From Candidimonas humi (GTDB lineage: Bacteria; Pseudomonadota; Gammaproteobacteria; Burkholderiales; Burkholderiaceae_B), in assembly GCF_019166065.1 (NCBI RefSeq), contig NZ_JAHTBN010000001.1, positions 124,001-188,000 on the forward strand: 64,000 nt of DNA, written 5' to 3'. Numbering within the stretch: position 1 is the stretch's first letter; the number at the start of each line of letters is the position of its first letter. A model generated the notes under the pieces. The model saw only the letters and a list, made by a program, of their open reading frames with translations, made no database searches and had not been told where the DNA came from. Shown here one piece after another: positions 61,104-64,000 of the stretch. Made by a program: the position numbers and the translations under genes.

Positions 61104-64000
61104 TCAATGGAAATCGCGGCTGGGGACTTCCAGGCCGCCCAGCAGCTGGCTGAGATCCACCAGGCGGTGGGCGATCAGGTGCGCGACCTCGTGGCGCCGC
61201 TGCCAGACGCCGTAGACCCCCAGCAGGCGGGCGTGCACGAGTTCGGCGCGCTGGCGCTCGACCAGCTCGGGCCGCACTATCAGATTGACCGCCCCGGTTT
61301 CGTCCTCGATGCTGACGAAGACAATGCCCTTGGCGGTCAGGGGGCGCTGGCGCATGGTGACCAGCCCGCAGGCCCGCGCCAGGCGCCGGTCTGGATAGCC
61401 GGCGAGATCGGCAGCGCAGGCGAAGCGCCGCGCCTGCAATACCGGGCGCAGCAGCGCCACGGGATGGCGGCCCAGCGTCAGCCCGGTGGCGCGGTAGTCG
61501 GCCAGCACGGCCTGGCCTTCGGTGGGGGCGGGCAGCACGGGCTGTTCCGCCTCGACAATGGGGGCGGGGCGCAGCATGTCCCTGAACGGAATGCTTGCCG
61601 CCTGCCAGTGGGCCTGGCGCCTATGGCCGCTGAGCGAGCGCAACGCGTCGGCGGCAGCCAGCGCATCCATGTCGTGGCGTTCCAGGCCGGCGCGCAGCGC
61701 CAGGTCATGCGTATCGGCATAAGGCCTTGCGCGCCGGGCTGCCTCGATGCGTTGCGCCGCCTGGGACGACAAGCCCTTGACCTGGTTCAGCCCCAGCCGC
61801 ACTTGGGGACGGGGCACGGCCGGGTCGGGATCGTAAGGCCCCAGATTGCCGGCGGACTGCGCTTGCGCAGTGGGAGCAGGCGGGCCGCCCGGTGTTGCGC
61901 GGCCAGGCGCATGCCTGTCCGGTGCAGGCCCATTCGGCGCGTGCCATTCGAAGCCGGCTTCCCAGTTGCTGGCGGCGACGTCCACCGGCAGCACTCGCAC
62001 GCCGTGCCTGCGGGCGTCCTGCACCAGTTGGCGCGGGGAATAAAAACCCATGGGCTGTGAATTCAGCAAGGCGGCCAGAAAGGCCTCGGGCTCGTGCCGC
62101 TTGAGCCAGGCGCTGATGTAGGCCAGGATGGCGAAGCTGGCCGCGTGGCTTTCGGGGAAGCCATATTCGCCGAAGCCTTCCAGTTGCTTGAAGATGCGTT
62201 CGGGGAAATCTTCGCCGTAGCCGTTGCTCTTCATTCCTTCTATCAATTTGTCGTGGAACTTGTGGATGCCGCCCTTGCGGCGCCAGGCTGCCATGGAGCG
62301 GCGCAGCTCGTCGGCCTCGTCGTCGCTGAAACCCGCGGCTTCCTTGGCGATCTGCATGGCCTGTTCCTGGAAGATGGGTATGCCCAGGGTGCGCCCGAGT
62401 ATGCCTTCCAGGCCGGGCGGACAGACGTCGGCCTGGAATGTCTCGCGCTGCTGCAGGTAGGGATGCACCATGCCGCCCTGGATGGGGCCGGGCCGCACGA
62501 TGGCCACTTGCACCACCAGGTCGTAGAAGGTCTTGGGCTTCAGGCGCGGCAGCATGCTCATCTGCGCCCGCGATTCGATCTGGAACACGCCTATGGTGTC
62601 GGCGCGCTGGATCATCTTGTAGACCTCGGCATCGTCGCGCGGTATGGCCTGCATGGGCATCGGCTCTTGCCGGCACCAGTGGGTCAGGGCCAGGGCGCGG
62701 CGCAGCGCTGAGAGCATGCCCAGGGACAGCACGTCGACCTTGAGCAGGCCCAGGGCGTCGAGATCGTCCTTGTCCCACTGGACCACGCGGCGCTCGGGCA
62801 TAGCCGCGTTTTCGATGGGCACCAGGCGCGTGAGCTTGCTGCGCGCGATGACGAAGCCCCCGGGGTGCTGCGACAAATGGCGCGGAAAGCCGATCAGGTG
62901 CTCGGTCAGCCAGACCCAGGACTGGATCGTGGGGGATTGCGGATCCAGGCCTTGCGCGGCAGCCTTGGCCAGCAGGGCCTGCTTGCCGTCCCAATACTGG
63001 CAGGAGCGCACCACGCGTTCTATGAGTTCCAGGTCCAGCCCCAGCGCCTTGCCGGTGTCGCGCAAGGCGCTGCGCAGCCGGTAGGTGATGGCGACCGCGG
63101 CCAGCGCGGTACGGTGGCGGCCGTATTTTTCGTAGATGTACTGGATGATTTCTTCGCGTCGCTGGTGTTCGAAGTCTACGTCGATATCGGGCGGCTCGTT
63201 GCGCTTGCGGCTGATGAAGCGCGCGAACAGCAGCTTGGTCTGGGTGGGGTCGACCTCGGTGATGCCCAGGCAGTAGCACACGGCCGAGTTGGCCGCCGAG
63301 CCGCGGCCCTGGCACAGTATGCCCAGTTCGCGGGCTTGCCGCACGATGTCGTAGACGGTCAGGAAATAGGGTTCGTATTCCAGTTCGGCAATGATGGCCA
63401 GTTCGTCTTCGAGCTGTTTGCCGACTGCGTGGGGAATGCCGCCGGGGTAGCGCCGCCGGGCGCCGGCATAGGTTTGTTCGCGCAGGTAGGTCTGGACGCT
63501 GTGGCCGGCCGGCACGATTTCTTCCGGGTATTCGTAGCGGATGTCGTCCAGGTTCAAAGTGCAGCGTGCGCTGATTTCCATGGTTGCCCGCAGGGCGTCC
63601 ACGGGAAAGAGCAGGGCCAGGCGCTCCAGCGGCCGCAAGTGCTGCTCGGCGTTGGCCTTGAGCGCATAGCCGCATTCGCTGATGGGACGCTTGAGGCGGA
63701 TGGCCGTCAGGGTATCGTGCAGCGACTGGCGCGAGCGCTGGTGCATTTCCACGCCGCCCAGCGCGGCCAGGGGGATGCTCAGCCGCTGCGACCAGGCCCG
63801 CAGCGCGGCATCGGGACGCGTGTCGCCGGCCCGATAGTGCCGGCTCAGCCCCAGCCACAAGCGGCCGGCGTAGGCTGCGCGCAGCGCTTCCAGTTGCGCT
63901 TGCCAGGCCTGTTGCCGCGACATGTCGCCGGGCTTGAAGATGACCAGGCAGTCCGGCAGATGGCGCAGGTGTTCCCAGCCGCGTGGAGGCGAAAGCATGT
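61104..64000 (-). CDS. dnaE2: Error-prone DNA polymerase DnaE2 (5' end beyond the window)
   Basis: About 965 residues are visible and the N-terminal 80-100 (start of the PHP domain) lie beyond the right edge. The catalytic palm carries the DxD motif in EPPDIDVDFEHQRREEIIQY, followed by TVGVFQIESRAQMSM-like IGVFQIESRAQMSMLPRLKP and the LRRSMAAWRRKGGIHKFHDK finger region. The helix-hairpin-helix domain is near LGLNQVKGLSSQAAQRIEAA, and an OB fold lies near the C terminus (KGIVFVSIEDETGAVNLIVR). DnaE2 carries out SOS translesion synthesis with ImuA and ImuB. Those genes would be expected just beyond the right edge. Confidence 0.97.
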   Translation of the reverse strand, partial: MLSPPRGWEHLRHLPDCLVIFKPGDMSRQQAWQAQLEALRAAYAGRLWLGLSRHYRAGDTRPDAALRAWSQRLSIPLAALGGVEMHQRSRQSLHDTLTAIRLKRPISECGYALKANAEQHLRPLERLALLFPVDALRATMEISARCTLNLDDIRYEYPEEIVPAGHSVQTYLREQTYAGARRRYPGGIPHAVGKQLEDELAIIAELEYEPYFLTVYDIVRQARELGILCQGRGSAANSAVCYCLGITEVDPTQTKLLFARFISRKRNEPPDIDVDFEHQRREEIIQYIYEKYGRHRTALAAVAITYRLRSALRDTGKALGLDLELIERVVRSCQYWDGKQALLAKAAAQGLDPQSPTIQSWVWLTEHLIGFPRHLSQHPGGFVIARSKLTRLVPIENAAMPERRVVQWDKDDLDALGLLKVDVLSLGMLSALRRALALTHWCRQEPMPMQAIPRDDAEVYKMIQRADTIGVFQIESRAQMSMLPRLKPKTFYDLVVQVAIVRPGPIQGGMVHPYLQQRETFQADVCPPGLEGILGRTLGIPIFQEQAMQIAKEAAGFSDDEADELRRSMAAWRRKGGIHKFHDKLIEGMKSNGYGEDFPERIFKQLEGFGEYGFPESHAASFAILAYISAWLKRHEPEAFLAALLNSQPMGFYSPRQLVQDARRHGVRVLPVDVAASNWEAGFEWHAPNGPAPDRHAPGRATPGGPPAPTAQAQSAGNLGPYDPDPAVPRPQVRLGLNQVKGLSSQAAQRIEAARRARPYADTHDLALRAGLERHDMDALAAADALRSLSGHRRQAHWQAASIPFRDMLRPAPIVEAEQPVLPAPTEGQAVLADYRATGLTLGRHPVALLRPVLQARRFACAADLAGYPDRRLARACGLVTMRQRPLTAKGIVFVSIEDETGAVNLIVRPELVERQRAELVHARLLGVYGVWQRRHEVAHLIAHRLVDLSQLLGGLEVPSRDFH

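Overview
The window looks like the chromosome of a Bordetella/Achromobacter-type betaproteobacterium (family Alcaligenaceae). This is inferred from strongly G+C-rich third codon positions, eight stand-alone Bug-type (TctC) periplasmic receptors with no TctA/TctB membrane partners, many LysR regulators, and betaproteobacterial core genes. No phage, integrase, intact insertion sequence or CRISPR array was seen. The right edge cuts a dnaE2 gene; every other gene appears complete.

Layout. 0-14 kb: small accessory catabolic units. They comprise an ABM monooxygenase, a glutathione S-transferase, two Bug receptors, a cupin-like protein, a hotdog thioesterase, then a leftward operon (IlvD/EDD-type dehydratase, 3-hydroxyisobutyrate-dehydrogenase-like enzyme, Bug receptor) next to a GntR regulator with a perfect 16-bp palindrome, and a rightward operon (class III CoA-transferase, Bug receptor, enoyl-CoA hydratase) followed by a LysR gene. 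14-22 kb: core translation block rpmI-rplT-pheS-pheT-ihfA and a MerR gene, then a DUF455 ferritin-like gene and sdaA. infC, which commonly precedes rpmI, is not in the leader. 22-27.6 kb: an ECF sigma/anti-sigma pair, then a cupin-sulfatase/phosphonate-monoester-hydrolase-Bug operon with a divergent LysR. 27.7-37 kb: iron-sulfur block with an Atm1-type exporter, Rrf2 regulator, sufB, sufC, sufD, sufS, sufU, sufT and a GNAT gene. Its regulator is preceded by an IscR type-1-like operator. 37-48 kb: a LysR/CoA-transferase/TRAP (DctPQM)/enoyl-CoA hydratase unit, then a LysR/RraA-like aldolase/Bug/Bug unit and a small secreted protein. 48-53 kb: an arginine deiminase operon (AI-2E-family permease, arcD, arcA; no arcB or arcC here), an 800-bp gene-poor stretch, a strong terminator and tRNA-Pro(GGG). 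53-64 kb: two small lipoproteins, a uracil-DNA-glycosylase-family protein, a LysR/class II aldolase/Bug/metal-dependent hydrolase/Old Yellow Enzyme unit, a YqeY-family protein and partial dnaE2.

How it fits together. The repeated module is one regulator, one orphan solute receptor (Bug or TRAP) and two or three enzymes suited to uptake and CoA-dependent, aldol or hydrolytic breakdown of organic acids. No substrate can be named from sequence alone. Between these modules sit core functions: translation, Fe-S assembly, arginine deimination and translesion synthesis. The items most worth following are the cupin-sulfatase-Bug unit, the aldolase-Bug-hydrolase-OYE unit, the AI-2E-arcDA operon, the chain of ATGA overlaps and hairpins in the suf operon, and several well-formed candidate operators.
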